A stretch of 38,308 nucleotides of DNA from an uncultured bacterium (GCA_934875675.1 CAKXIK010000015.1:1-38308); one strand, 5' to 3'. Counted from the stretch's first letter, positions 24,959-34,075 are shown. The notes: generated by a model not told the origin, from the sequence alone. Numbers and translations are program-made.

Positions 24959-25606
24959 ATGAATGAATCTCAAATTAATCTGCTGAACCATCTTTGGAAA
25001 CAGTTTCCCCAGCTGGTTGCACAAAAAGAAACGTTGATGCGGTCTTTTTCCATCTTGTGCAGTTGCTTTCGTTCCGGCGGCAAGGTACTGACCTGCGGAA
25101 ACGGCGGCAGTGCATCGGACAGTGAACATATTGTAGGCGAATTAATGAAGGGTTTTCTTCTGAAAAGGCCTTTGAATGAGGCACAAACCGATTCATTAAA
25201 GGCAGCGGGGTGCCCGGAACCACAAAAATTTGCAGCCTCTCTCCAATGCGGTCTTCCCGCAATTTCTCTTGTCAGCCAAAGTGCGCTCCTGACTGCATTT
25301 GTCAATGATGTGCAGGCAGATATGGTATTTGCACAGCAAACTTTTTCTTACGGAAATCGCGGCGATGTATTAATTGCCTTGTCAACGTCAGGCAATTCGG
25401 GAAATGTGGTCAATGCCGCAATTGCCGCCAAAGCTAAAGGCATGGCCATTATTTCTTTCACCGGAGAATCAGAAAGCAAATTATCTCTGATCAGTGATGA
25501 GACATTTCGTGTACCGGCAACAGAAACCTATCAGGTTCAGGAGTACCATCTTCCTCTTTATCATGCGTTGTGCGGGTTAACCGAGCTGGAATTGTTTTTG
25601 TCATAA
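24959..25606 (+). CDS. SIS-domain phosphoheptose isomerase (GmhA-like)
   Basis: The protein has 215 residues. GmhA converts sedoheptulose 7-phosphate to glycero-manno-heptose 7-phosphate for surface glycans. The phosphate-binding loop TCGNGGSASDSEH (about 45-57) and a second loop LSTSGNSGNV (about 140-149) are typical SIS motifs. The zinc ligands of GmhA are kept: His and Glu in SEHIVGEL, and Gln and His in VQEYHLPLYH. A segment of about 30 residues between helix and second strand (RPLNEAQTDSL onward) is longer than in E. coli GmhA. No other heptose gene is nearby, so the true substrate may differ. GGAGG precedes the ATG. Confidence 0.82.
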   Translation: MNESQINLLNHLWKQFPQLVAQKETLMRSFSILCSCFRSGGKVLTCGNGGSASDSEHIVGELMKGFLLKRPLNEAQTDSLKAAGCPEPQKFAASLQCGLPAISLVSQSALLTAFVNDVQADMVFAQQTFSYGNRGDVLIALSTSGNSGNVVNAAIAAKAKGMAIISFTGESESKLSLISDETFRVPATETYQVQEYHLPLYHALCGLTELELFLS

Positions 25607-25611
25607 GCCGC

Positions 25612-26967
25612 TTATTCAATCACCCGTTTTGTTTTCCATTTTCCGCGTGCAAAACGTGTTACAAAAATGATGCCGCGTGCCAGCCAGTCAACATACATAG
25701 CAATCCACACGCTTTCCACACCCATTCCCAAAGAAACCAAAAGATAGCTGCACCCTACCCGGAATATCCACATCGAAAGTGCCGAAATCAGCATCGTACT
25801 GCGTGCGTCTCCGGCCGCACGCAATGCTGCCGGGGTAACAAACGAAGGAATCCAGATGGTTGCGCTGAACAGGGCAAACACTCTAAGAATTTCCTCTGCA
25901 GTAACCGTGGCCTCCGCGCTAAGTCCGAACAGCGGCACCAGTACGCCGGCACCGCAAAAAATTAAGAGATTGGTTGCAAACAGGCAAAAATATGCAAGTC
26001 TCATCAAACGCTTGGTATAATATACTGCCTGCTCATAATCCTCCGCACCAACACATTGTCCCATCACGGTTACGACACCAAGGCAAATTGCACCTCCCGG
26101 AATACCCGAAATTCCCCCCACAGAACCTGCAATTGCATTAGCAGCGATTGCAGCCGTACCCATCGCCGAAACAATTCCCATGGTAAGAATTTTTCCAATC
26201 TGGAACATACTGTTTTCAATCGCATTGGGAATACCGATCTTGAGAATGCTGCGCACCATTCCCCAATGCAGTTGCGGACGAAACAGGGAATCAATATGGA
26301 TCTGATACCCCGGTTTCACAATCAAAACGGTAATCAGAACCGCCGCCACAGCACGGGCTGCCAGAGATGCAATTGCTGCACCCGCGACCCCCATTGAAAA
26401 GCCGTAAATGAGCAGGGCATTTCCGCCAATGTTAATGACATTCATCAGCATTGAAATAATCATCGAAATCCGGCTGTTTCCCATAGAGCGAAACAGTGCG
26501 GCTCCCGAATTGTAAATTGCCAAAAACGGATACGAGGCTGCTGACAACAAAAAATAGATTTGTGCATTTGCCATGACCTGGTCGTCAATCTTGCCATAGA
26601 TTCCGCGCAGCAGGGATTTATGAAACACCGATGCAATCAACGCCAGTAAAACGGAAAGCACCACCGATGCATACAGCAGTTGCTTTGCAGAATCACAGGC
26701 ACTTTTTTCGTCCTTGCGTCCAATATATTGTGCCGCTACCACTGCACCGCCGGTAGCCAGTGCAGAAAATAAATTAATCAGTACCGTATTCAGCGAATCC
26801 ACCAGAGACACACCGGACACGGCCGCTTCTCCTGCACTGGAAACCATCACCGTGTCTGCCATGCCAATCAAAATTGCAAGCAACTGTTCCACCATCAGCG
26901 GCCAAATCAATCGCTTCATGGCTGCACGCGGAAATAATTCCGGATTCTTCAGCTGTGTTGATTTCAT
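25612..26967 (-). CDS. MATE family multidrug/metabolite exporter
   Basis: This Na+ or H+ coupled exporter has 451 residues, the usual length, with twelve hydrophobic segments in two homologous halves. The opening (FPRAAMKRLIWPLMVEQLLAILIGMADTVMVS) and the repeat in the second half (IPNAIENSMFQIGKILTMGIVSAMGTAAIAANAIAG) are typical of the MATE/DinF class. The substrate cannot be predicted. The ATG at 26967 is used; AGAGAGG lies 11 bases upstream, and the preceding TTG is less likely. The gene converges with the SIS gene, leaving only 5 bases between their stops. Confidence 0.93.
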   Translation of the reverse strand: MKSTQLKNPELFPRAAMKRLIWPLMVEQLLAILIGMADTVMVSSAGEAAVSGVSLVDSLNTVLINLFSALATGGAVVAAQYIGRKDEKSACDSAKQLLYASVVLSVLLALIASVFHKSLLRGIYGKIDDQVMANAQIYFLLSAASYPFLAIYNSGAALFRSMGNSRISMIISMLMNVINIGGNALLIYGFSMGVAGAAIASLAARAVAAVLITVLIVKPGYQIHIDSLFRPQLHWGMVRSILKIGIPNAIENSMFQIGKILTMGIVSAMGTAAIAANAIAGSVGGISGIPGGAICLGVVTVMGQCVGAEDYEQAVYYTKRLMRLAYFCLFATNLLIFCGAGVLVPLFGLSAEATVTAEEILRVFALFSATIWIPSFVTPAALRAAGDARSTMLISALSMWIFRVGCSYLLVSLGMGVESVWIAMYVDWLARGIIFVTRFARGKWKTKRVIE

Positions 26968-27280
26968 CAAAGTAATATTCCTCTCTTATGTAATACAAAC
27001 CCCGTTCAACCGGACTTTATTTTCAAACAAATCATTCTTTACTCTGATCACAAATTCAATGAGGAAGCCGTCTAAAAATTGAGGAAAAAGCTTGAATTTA
27101 TGCGGTTTTTCTGAAAATTTTTATCTACCGTTTCAAAAAAAATTAGTATTAATCCGTGAAGAATTATCTTACATCTTTTTTGGCAACAAAGCAAGATTAA
27201 AACGCTAACATACAAGAAAACGCCTGTATTTCCTCCATTTAGAAGAAATACAGGCGTGTTTTTTCTGTTTACAGAAAAGA
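26968..27280. other. AT-rich gap upstream of the MATE gene
   Basis: These 313 bases hold the rpsR terminator (27219-27259) on the right. The rest is AT-rich, with no open reading frame or clear near-consensus promoter that I could pick for the MATE gene. Confidence 0.5.
27219..27259 (-). terminator. Terminator of the rpsF-ssb-rpsR operon
   Basis: The arms ACGCCTGTATTTC and GAAATACAGGCGT are perfectly complementary across a 12-base loop. On the minus strand TTTTC follows. It lies about 20 bases after the rpsR stop. Confidence 0.88.
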
Positions 27281-27541
27281 TTAATCGCTGCTGAACGGCA
27301 GCAGAGCCAGATGACGGGCACGCTTAATTGCAGCCGTCAACTCACGCTGATGACGGGCACAAGTACCGGTCACACGGCGGGGCAGGATTTTAGAACGCTC
27401 GGAAATATATCTGCGAAGCTTCGGATAATCCTTATAATCAATCGATTCCACTCTGTCTACACAGAAGCTGCAAACCTTTTTGCGACCTTTACGGCCACCG
27501 CGGCGATTATCTCTTTCAGGTCTTTCGAATCTTTCAGCCAT
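27281..27541 (-). CDS. rpsR: 30S ribosomal protein S18
   Basis: S18 is a small-subunit protein that pairs with S6 at the central platform. The 86-residue product has the family core IDYKDYPKLRRYISERSKILPRRVTG with a Cys-rich start (VCSFC, plus a later Cys). This suggests the zinc-binding form of S18. AAAGGAGG precedes the ATG. It is the last gene of rpsF-ssb-rpsR. Confidence 0.98.
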   Translation of the reverse strand: MAERFERPERDNRRGGRKGRKKVCSFCVDRVESIDYKDYPKLRRYISERSKILPRRVTGTCARHQRELTAAIKRARHLALLPFSSD

Positions 27542-27593
27542 GACGAAACCTCCTTTACAAAATGAGGCGGGAAAATTCCCGTAAATTTAGAAA

Positions 27594-28040
27594 TCAGAAC
27601 GGCAGATCATCGTCACCGGGGATCTCAACAAAATCGCCGGTGTCACCGCTTGAATAAGAAGCGGCAGGAGAATTGTTCTGCACTGCGGGAGCTGCTGGAG
27701 CACCCGATGCATTGGAATCACGTTTGGATTCCGCAAAATGAGTTGCATCCACGATAATTTCATAAGCACGGCGATTATTTCCGTTTTTATCCTGATACGC
27801 ACGCACAGTCATATAACCCTGCACACAAATCAAGTTTCCCTTGTGAAAATAGCGTGACACAAATTCAGCATTCGAACGCCATGCGACACAATCGAAGAAA
27901 TCGGTTGCACGCTCTGCACCGGAACGCTGATGCGGACGATCCACCGCGATCGTAAATGAGCAGACACTAACACCATTTGGTGTTGTGCGAAGCTCTGGAT
28001 CAGCAGTTAAGCGACCCATCATGATAACTGAATTCAGCAT
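27594..28040 (-). CDS. ssb: Single-stranded DNA-binding protein
   Basis: The protein has 148 residues. The OB-fold starts at LNSVIMMGRLTADPELR and includes FDCVAWRSNAEFVSRYFHKGNLI, and a flexible Ala/Pro/Ser-rich linker leads to the acidic tip DDDLPF, which recruits replication and repair partners. GGGAGGAAG precedes the ATG. It follows rpsF by 13 bases. Confidence 0.98.
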   Translation of the reverse strand: MLNSVIMMGRLTADPELRTTPNGVSVCSFTIAVDRPHQRSGAERATDFFDCVAWRSNAEFVSRYFHKGNLICVQGYMTVRAYQDKNGNNRRAYEIIVDATHFAESKRDSNASGAPAAPAVQNNSPAASYSSGDTGDFVEIPGDDDLPF

Positions 28041-28053
28041 TGTGCTTCCTCCC

Positions 28054-28350
28054 TCAGGCTTCCTTCTTCACAATGAGGGAACGAAGGACGCCGTCCGTGA
28101 TCTTATAAACACGGTCGAGTTCTGCCGGGAATTCTGCCGTGCAGGTAAAGCTGAAAACAACGTAGTAACCTTCGACTTCTTTGTTGATCGGGTATGCGAG
28201 TCTGCGCTTTCCCCAATCATCAATGTTGTCCATCGTTGCATTCGCTTCGATCATCGCCTTGAACTTTTCGACGACTGCAGCAGCAGCCTCATCACCGTTC
28301 TTCAGAGAAACGATCAGAACACTTTCGTAGGCATTTTTTACTTCGGACAT
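28054..28350 (-). CDS. rpsF: 30S ribosomal protein S6
   Basis: S6 has 98 residues here, with the typical YESVLIVSLKNGDEAAAAVVEKFK start, DDWGKRRLAYPINKEVEGYYVVF core and a C-terminal LRSLIVKKE. It binds S18 and 16S rRNA. AAAGGAGG precedes the ATG. A leader of about 80 bases precedes it and may carry the S6:S18 autoregulatory site. Confidence 0.98.
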   Translation of the reverse strand: MSEVKNAYESVLIVSLKNGDEAAAAVVEKFKAMIEANATMDNIDDWGKRRLAYPINKEVEGYYVVFSFTCTAEFPAELDRVYKITDGVLRSLIVKKEA

Positions 28351-28433
28351 TGATTGTGCACCTCCTTTTGGACGTAAGGCCCCGCAAAAAGCGGAGCAAG
28401 GATTAATAATATTACAGCAAATGCCGCAATAAC
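28351..28433 (-). promoter_or_regulatory. Leader of rpsF, candidate S6:S18-binding element
   Basis: The minus-strand leader from about 28433 contains a 7-bp hairpin (GCTCCGC, TTTTT, GCGGGGC; about 28400-28380) close to the ribosome binding site. Many bacterial rpsF leaders bind the S6:S18 complex through a CCG-bearing hairpin. A CCG is present here, but I could not confirm the full consensus. Confidence 0.4.
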
Positions 28434-28439
28434 TAAGTT

Positions 28440-28468
28440 ATTATACCAGCTCACACCTGTTTCGTCAA
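28440..28468 (-). promoter_or_regulatory. Promoter of rpsF-ssb-rpsR
   Basis: On the minus strand, TTGACG (28468-28463) and TATAAT (28445-28440) are 17 bases apart: a strong sigma-A promoter about 90 bases before rpsF. Confidence 0.85.
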
Positions 28469-28531
28469 GTGTTTTGGGACAGGTTTTTTCTTTTGCATTT
28501 TCATGCGGACTGAATACAGCAACAAGGAAAC

Positions 28532-29407
28532 TTACAGCGTTTTGCTGATCTCCTTTAGATAAGCACGAAATTCTTCTCCGATTTGGGGATGCTGCAGTGC
28601 TACCTCAACGGCGGCTTGCATCACACCCAGCTTATTACCCATATCATAGCGTTTTCCTGTAAAATCTACGCCCACCATTCCCTGTGTCTGAGCAAGCACA
28701 CACATTGCATCTGTGAGCTGAATTTCTCCGCCAGCTCCGGGTTTGGTTTGATCCAAAATATCAAAAATCTCAGGCGGAAGGACACAGCGCCCCAAAATGG
28801 AATACAATGAAAAAGCCTCCGCTGCAGTCTGCGGTTTTTCAACCATATCACTGACCGCAAAAATATTATCACGCAGCGGGCTTACTTTCAGAGAGCTGTA
28901 TTTTTTAATTGCCTCTGCAGAAACCTCTTTAATTCCTACAACTCCCTTACCAAATTCCTCGTAAGCGCGGCAAAGCTGACCACAGGCAGGGTCTTCACCA
29001 ATAATAACATCATCGCCATAAAGCACCGCAAAAGGCTCATTTCCAACAAAGGTGCGCGCACGATTAATTGCATGGCCCAGACCTTTTGTCTCCTTTTGAC
29101 GCACAAAATAAATATTTGCTAAATTTGCAATCCCGACCACTTCATCATAAACATCCTGTTTACCGGACTCCAGCAACCGGGTTTCCAACTCCGGCATCCG
29201 GTCAAAATGATCTTCAATCAGGCTTTTTCCGCGGTTTGTAATAACCAGAATTTCCTCAATCCCTGCGCGTACTGCTTCCTCTACAATATATTGAATAGCA
29301 GGCTTGTCCACAATCGGAAGCATTTCCTTCGGCATCGATTTGGTCGCGGGCAACACACGCGTACCCAAGCCAGCAGCCGGGATAACTGCTTTTCTGATTT
29401 TTTTCAT
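28532..29407 (-). CDS. galU: UTP-glucose-1-phosphate uridylyltransferase
   Basis: The enzyme makes UDP-glucose from UTP and glucose 1-phosphate for surface glycans. The 291 residues start with KAVIPAAGLGTRVLPATKSMPKEMLPI, the nucleotide-binding loop and catalytic Lys region of the family. They continue with FAVLYGDDVI (metal-binding Asp), VEKPQTAAE and GEIQLTDAM. The ATG at 29407 has GGAAGGA upstream; the preceding TTG is less likely. It lies between the rpsF operon and the zinc-ribbon genes and may be read through from the latter, only 26 bases away. Confidence 0.97.
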   Translation of the reverse strand: MKKIRKAVIPAAGLGTRVLPATKSMPKEMLPIVDKPAIQYIVEEAVRAGIEEILVITNRGKSLIEDHFDRMPELETRLLESGKQDVYDEVVGIANLANIYFVRQKETKGLGHAINRARTFVGNEPFAVLYGDDVIIGEDPACGQLCRAYEEFGKGVVGIKEVSAEAIKKYSSLKVSPLRDNIFAVSDMVEKPQTAAEAFSLYSILGRCVLPPEIFDILDQTKPGAGGEIQLTDAMCVLAQTQGMVGVDFTGKRYDMGNKLGVMQAAVEVALQHPQIGEEFRAYLKEISKTL

Positions 29408-29433
29408 CAAGCACGATCCTTCCTTACAAATTA

Positions 29434-30255
29434 TTACGAAAATAGAATGGAAACTATCGCTCCGGAATAGTTATTAACAATAAAATAGCAGACAAACAGA
29501 CAAATTGCAAGCGGAATATTTACTCCGCCGCACCTTACCATCTCTGCATTTTTCTCTTCCGGAGTGGTAAATAGCTGTTGATTGACTCGATTTGCTGTGT
29601 GAACAACATGGCGAAAATACCATCGATTCGCATAAGTTCCAATCACAACGGCAAGAGCAAGCCCTAACCCCCAAAACAGAACCGGAGAAAGTGAAAGCAA
29701 CGTTTGCTCGGTGGAAATCTGTGAAAGTCCCTGCATCACCGCGGCACTTTGCTCTTGTGTAATCGTGCTCTGGTTGGCGGTAATTCCTGCAGCAGCATAA
29801 ACGCCCTGTACAATCGGCAATGTGTAAAGATAACCGAAAATCAGTGCCGCAGCCTGAAGCACAAACTGCAATGCAAGCACCAATGCGCCGAAAAGGTACT
29901 GTTTGCGGTACAGCATCCATCCCCCGCCGAACACAAATGCAGAAAAATGAAACCGCCCCACCTTCTTGGAATGCTGCAGTTGCTCAAATACCGGCAAATA
30001 ATAGCCAGCCTTTTTCCCCACCAACCGTGTCACATCGGCTACGGAAACCTCTCCGAATCGATCCGCGCCCAGAAGCGAGTCGGGCTGGAAGGTGGCAGGG
30101 TCAATCGGTTGGCTGCGTTTTTCATCAAATGCACTGCCCTGTACATTATGCAGCGCAAAAGGACGTCCACATCCGCTGCAAAATACTGCATCGTGCGGAT
30201 TGCTGTGGCCGCATTGCGGGCAAATCTTTCTTTCTTCCGCGGATTGTTCCGTCAT
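29434..30255 (-). CDS. Zinc-ribbon DUF2628 membrane protein
   Basis: The protein has 273 residues. An N-terminal zinc ribbon (CPQCGHSNPHDAVFCSGCG, about 12-30) is followed by a polar linker. The DUF2628 membrane part begins near FHFSAFVFGGGWMLYRKQYLFGALVL (about 118). Four hydrophobic segments follow (including one near LLSLSPVLFWGLGLALAVVIGTYANR), ending in IPLAICLFVCYFIVNN. It is a paralogue of the next gene upstream, with the same order and spacing. Function is unknown. AAGGGG precedes the ATG at 30255; a longer in-frame start overlaps the upstream gene. Probably cotranscribed with the RING-like gene, whose stop is 32 bases away. Confidence 0.85.
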   Translation of the reverse strand: MTEQSAEERKICPQCGHSNPHDAVFCSGCGRPFALHNVQGSAFDEKRSQPIDPATFQPDSLLGADRFGEVSVADVTRLVGKKAGYYLPVFEQLQHSKKVGRFHFSAFVFGGGWMLYRKQYLFGALVLALQFVLQAAALIFGYLYTLPIVQGVYAAAGITANQSTITQEQSAAVMQGLSQISTEQTLLSLSPVLFWGLGLALAVVIGTYANRWYFRHVVHTANRVNQQLFTTPEEKNAEMVRCGGVNIPLAICLFVCYFIVNNYSGAIVSILFS

Positions 30256-30287
30256 GCAAACCCCTTCTTTTCCAAAGCAGTTTTTTG

Positions 30288-31256
30288 TTAGCCGATTCCT
30301 TTCATCGTAAAAAAGAAAGAAATCAAATATCCGATCAACAGAATTGCGCCCCAAATTGTGATTGCAATGGTTTTGACTCCGCCGCGTTTTTTTGCCTTTT
30401 CGGAAAAGTCTTCATCGCTGGTGCAGTTCTCGCGCAGTTCCTTAGCGGTACGCACACAATGGTTCATGTACAGCTTGTTGCCGAACAGGCAAAGCACAAA
30501 ACGAAAAGCCATCTGCACAAAAGAGCAAATGGACATGATTGTCAGAAACTGAGACGAAAAAGAACTGGTCGTTAGGTTTTCTTCTGTGAACGCCCGCATC
30601 AGCATCCAGCCGTACGGAATATTCAAAGCCAGCTCCACCAACAGCACCGCAATGGCAGGCCAGACCATCCTGCGAAAAAACATCCACGGCACATCAAACA
30701 GAAACGCCGTAAAGTTGGGGAAAAAGCGCCGGTTGCCTTTTGCCATTTCCTGAAATCTCGGCAGATAGTAGGCAGAATTCTGTCCCACCACCTGAACAAG
30801 ATCTTTTGCCTGAACCCCGCTAATTTCTTCCTCCGGCGCAACACCGCCCAATGGGTCAATCACCATCGGCTGAAATCCGCCAAACGGCATAGGTCCCCCT
30901 TGCTGCCCGGGTTGTGCACCGGGAGCGCCGGGAAACGCATCTCCGCCAAACTGTGCGCCCGGTTGCATTGGAGAACCGCAGCGGGAACAAAAAAGTGCGT
31001 CCGGTTCATTTGGCGCATGACATGCCGGGCAGAGTTTTTTCACTCCCTGTGCAGATGACTGCGGATTTTCCTGCTGCGGCATCGTCCAGGTTTTTCCCTC
31101 GGCATGTAAATTCTCGCAACCGCAATGTCCGATGCTTTTCCAACAATCACGATGATGCGGTGCACCGCAATCCGGACAAACAACAATATCGTCATCTTCC
31201 ATTAAATACGCATGGCATACGGGACATTTTGCCCCTTCATATTTAAACATATTCAT
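30288..31256 (-). CDS. Prokaryotic RING-like, zinc-ribbon and DUF2628 membrane protein
   Basis: The protein has 322 residues. Residues 11-47 hold an ordered Cys/His set (C11, C14, C27, C30, H35, C38, C45, C47) in the pattern of the prokaryotic RING family 1 (CPVCHAYL, VVCPDCGAPHHRDCW). A second zinc ribbon follows (CPACHAPNEPDALFCSRCG, about 75-93), then a Pro/Gly-rich linker. The DUF2628 membrane part comes last (FPNFTAFLFDVPWMFFRRMVWPA, about 195), with hydrophobic segments to the end. Bacterial RING-like domains may bind zinc and proteins, but ubiquitin-ligase activity is not implied. AAAGG lies before the ATG at 31256. Confidence 0.85.
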   Translation of the reverse strand: MNMFKYEGAKCPVCHAYLMEDDDIVVCPDCGAPHHRDCWKSIGHCGCENLHAEGKTWTMPQQENPQSSAQGVKKLCPACHAPNEPDALFCSRCGSPMQPGAQFGGDAFPGAPGAQPGQQGGPMPFGGFQPMVIDPLGGVAPEEEISGVQAKDLVQVVGQNSAYYLPRFQEMAKGNRRFFPNFTAFLFDVPWMFFRRMVWPAIAVLLVELALNIPYGWMLMRAFTEENLTTSSFSSQFLTIMSICSFVQMAFRFVLCLFGNKLYMNHCVRTAKELRENCTSDEDFSEKAKKRGGVKTIAITIWGAILLIGYLISFFFTMKGIG

Positions 31257-31433
31257 TCAGACCTTTCTGCGGAAAACGAGCTTTTCCACCGGAATTCATC
31301 CCTGCGCAAATTACAATACATCTATTTTACATAATTACACTCAAATCTGCAATGATATATTTTTGAATTTACGATTCATTCATAAAAAGTATGAATAAAA
31401 ACAGGCAATTCTTTGGAGAAAAGCACGTTTTCG

Positions 31434-31462
31434 TTGACAATAAACCTCTGGAATGATACTCT
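31434..31462 (+). promoter_or_regulatory. Promoter of the DacA-like gene and downstream operon
   Basis: TTGACA (31434-31439) and TACTCT (31457-31462) are 17 bases apart; the -10 is weak but the -35 is perfect. It lies 45 bases before the ATG and may serve all five genes to 36660. Confidence 0.6.
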
Positions 31463-31506
31463 AAAGTAAGATATTTTCAGTATTTTGGAAAGGCGTGACT
31501 CTTTGT

Positions 31507-32973
31507 ATGGCAAAAAAATATGAAACCGCCATCCGCACCGGCGGACGACGTCATTCCGGTTACTCCGGTAAAAGGAAAAACGGCGGAACCATTGCCGCTG
31601 TGCTGGCTATTGTGCTGGTTTTCGCCGCAGGTTTTTTGATTGGCAATACTTCGTCCATTCCCCGGCTGATCGGCGGAACAGACAAGACCGCCTCCGGAGA
31701 TTCCTCTTCTGTACAAAGCGTCAGCTCTTCTAATTCCAGTTCCTCCCCGGAGGCTGGCTCCATCACTCTGCCGCAGGGTTTGACCACGGTTGCTCCTCCC
31801 TCCGAAGAAGTGCAGGCTTTGACCGTAGGCTCCATTGAAAATGTGACTGCCGCAAACTATATTGTAATTGACCGCTTGTCCGGCGAGGTAATTCTGGAAA
31901 AGAACAGCACCGGAAAAATTTATCCCGCAAGTACCACAAAAATTATGACTGCTGCCCTTGCTTTGGAACATGCAAAGCTCGGCGATTCCCTGACTGTCAC
32001 CTCTACTGCACTCGGTCTGCTCAGCGGCGATGCTCTCAAAATTGGTCTGCAGCGGGATGAGGTTGTTCCTGTGCAGGATCTTCTTTATGCAACCATGCTT
32101 TCCTCTTCCTGTGATGCTGCCAACGTGCTTGCTGATCAGCTTGGGGGGGCAGGCGGATTTTCGGGATATGTAAGCGAGATGGTCGCAATGGCAAAATCCA
32201 TCGGCTGCACCGGAACATATTTTGTCAATCCAAGCGGCATCTATTCTTCCGCACATTTCTCTACTGCAGCGGATATGGCACGAATGGAAGCATATGCCTG
32301 CAAAAAAGCCGACTTTCGTAAGATTGTATCCGCTGAAGAATATATCATGACTGCTACGAATGTACACACAAAGGACGGATGGGCAACTGCGCAAAATGCA
32401 AATCCCATTGCGGAACTGACTACTCTGCTGAAAGATACCAACATTACAGCGGTGACCGGTGCCAAAACGGGCACCACCACACAGGGCGGTTATTCTCTTG
32501 TGTGCACTGCCGTTACCACCGGTGGCCGTGAACTGGTCGCGGTTGTCTCCGGTCTTCCTTATAATAAGGGGCAAGGCATTACCAATCGCACACCGGATAT
32601 GGCAGCTATTCTGGCAGAAGGTGCCAAACAAGCCGACAGTGCCGCCGCCACCACGCTTGTCACATCCGGAGAAGAGCTTTCTTCTGCTTTGGCAGGCGGG
32701 GTGGAATCACTGATTCCACAAACAATGAAGTTGACTGCCGCGCGCAGCTTGGCACTGACTACTCCCACCGAAGGCACGGCGCTTGTCAATGGTGATACTG
32801 CTATTTTCTACACCGCTGATGCATTCTCGGTTCAGGCCGTGTATTACAATGATCTTGAATCCCGTCTTGCACTGGCGAACGCCGGTCAAGAGGTTACCGT
32901 TGGATATCTTCAGATTTCATTGGGGGAGGAAAATCCGGTCGATACCATTCCGCTTGTTATTCGCGCCCGTTAA
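31507..32973 (+). CDS. D-alanyl-D-alanine carboxypeptidase (PBP5/DacA family)
   Basis: The enzyme trims the terminal D-Ala of peptidoglycan stem peptides. The product has 488 residues. A basic, Gly-rich cytoplasmic start leads into one membrane segment (about 27-45), then a Ser-rich linker. The catalytic domain has STTK (Ser near residue 142), SSCDAAN (SxN motif) and AKTGTTTQGG (KTG). The C-terminal PBP5-like beta domain follows. The membrane segment is at the N-terminus rather than the C-terminal amphipathic anchor of PBP5. The ATG at 31507 is used; GGAAAGG is 13 bases upstream, and the GTG at 31495 sits too close to it. Confidence 0.9.
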   Translation: MAKKYETAIRTGGRRHSGYSGKRKNGGTIAAVLAIVLVFAAGFLIGNTSSIPRLIGGTDKTASGDSSSVQSVSSSNSSSSPEAGSITLPQGLTTVAPPSEEVQALTVGSIENVTAANYIVIDRLSGEVILEKNSTGKIYPASTTKIMTAALALEHAKLGDSLTVTSTALGLLSGDALKIGLQRDEVVPVQDLLYATMLSSSCDAANVLADQLGGAGGFSGYVSEMVAMAKSIGCTGTYFVNPSGIYSSAHFSTAADMARMEAYACKKADFRKIVSAEEYIMTATNVHTKDGWATAQNANPIAELTTLLKDTNITAVTGAKTGTTTQGGYSLVCTAVTTGGRELVAVVSGLPYNKGQGITNRTPDMAAILAEGAKQADSAAATTLVTSGEELSSALAGGVESLIPQTMKLTAARSLALTTPTEGTALVNGDTAIFYTADAFSVQAVYYNDLESRLALANAGQEVTVGYLQISLGEENPVDTIPLVIRAR

Positions 32974-33034
32974 CGCATTTGTTTTAACAGAAATTAAATT
33001 CACTCCGTATTTTTCAGGAAAGGATTCAAATAAA

Positions 33035-34075
33035 ATGCTGAATTTTGTGAAAACGGTTGGCAGAGAATTTGATGTTTTAACTTTGGGCGAGATCATGCTG
33101 CGGCTTTCTCCCCCGAACAATGAGCGCATTATGCGCGGTGATGTTTTTGAAAAGCGAGCCGGCGGTTCCGAACTCAATGTTGCCTCCGGCATTTCCCTTT
33201 TAGGGCTGCGCACCGGTGTCATCACCAAACTGCCGCGCAATGCAATTGGCAGCTACATTAAAAACCGCGTGCGTTACTGCGGTGTCAGTGATGATTATAT
33301 TGTTTACGACGAGGATCCGGAAGCTCGACTGGGCATTTATTATTATGAAAACGGTGCACACCCGCGGAAACCATCTGTGGTTTATGACCGCAAAAACTCC
33401 TCTGTTACTCGTCTGCGTCTGGAAGAATTACCGGATTCTGTTTATCACAGCAGCCGTGTTTTTCACACCAGCGGCATCACGCTTGCGCTCAGCGACCAAA
33501 CCTGTTTTGACGCAGTGGAGCTGATTAAAGGAATGAAAGCACAAGGCACCGTTATCTCGTTTGATGTAAATTATCGTGCAAATTTGTGGGATGAGACCAC
33601 CGCTCGCCGCACAATTGAAATGATTCTTCCTCTTGTGGATATTTTGTTTGTTTCCGAGGAAACCTCACGCCGCATGTTTGCCAAAACAGGAACCAAGGAA
33701 GAAATGATGAAAAGCTACTGCAATGAGTTCGGTGTATCCGTTGTCGCAACGACTGAACGAACCGCTCTCAGTCCGCATAAGCACAATTTCACTTCAACCA
33801 TTTATTCTGCCGAGACTGATACATATTACGAAGAACCGCCTTATCTGAATATTGAAGTAGTGGATCGAATCGGCAGCGGCGACGCATATGTTGCAGGCGT
33901 ACTGTTTGGCTTACTGCATGATCAAGATTACCGCCGCGCATTGGAATACGGCAATGCCGCGAGCGCAATTAAGAATACCATTCCCGGCGATCTTCCCAGT
34001 TCTGATTTTGACGAAGTATCACGCGTCATCAGAGAGCACCAAAGTCAAGGATATCAAAGTGAGATGGCCCGATAA
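33035..34075 (+). CDS. PfkB family sugar kinase (2-keto-3-deoxygluconate kinase-like)
   Basis: The enzyme phosphorylates a sugar or sugar acid with ATP. The 346 residues start with FDVLTLGEIMLRLSPP and AGGSELNVASGISLLGL (about 46-62), the PfkB N-terminal region typical of KDG kinase. The catalytic signature DRIGSGDAYVAGVLFG (about 275-290) carries the proton-acceptor Asp. No KDG aldolase or uronate genes are near, so the substrate is uncertain. GGAAAGGA precedes the ATG at 33035. It is 61 bases after the carboxypeptidase and 25 bases before the next gene. Confidence 0.88.
   Translation: MLNFVKTVGREFDVLTLGEIMLRLSPPNNERIMRGDVFEKRAGGSELNVASGISLLGLRTGVITKLPRNAIGSYIKNRVRYCGVSDDYIVYDEDPEARLGIYYYENGAHPRKPSVVYDRKNSSVTRLRLEELPDSVYHSSRVFHTSGITLALSDQTCFDAVELIKGMKAQGTVISFDVNYRANLWDETTARRTIEMILPLVDILFVSEETSRRMFAKTGTKEEMMKSYCNEFGVSVVATTERTALSPHKHNFTSTIYSAETDTYYEEPPYLNIEVVDRIGSGDAYVAGVLFGLLHDQDYRRALEYGNAASAIKNTIPGDLPSSDFDEVSRVIREHQSQGYQSEMAR

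Noticed and set aside
31477..32631. 384-residue minus-strand open frame opposite the carboxypeptidase
   Set aside because: Shadow frame, rich in Cys, Gly and His, without motifs or a start signal.
32783..33034. N-terminal extension of the PfkB kinase
   Set aside because: It overlaps the carboxypeptidase gene in another frame; the ATG at 33035 has a good ribosome binding site and matches the family start.
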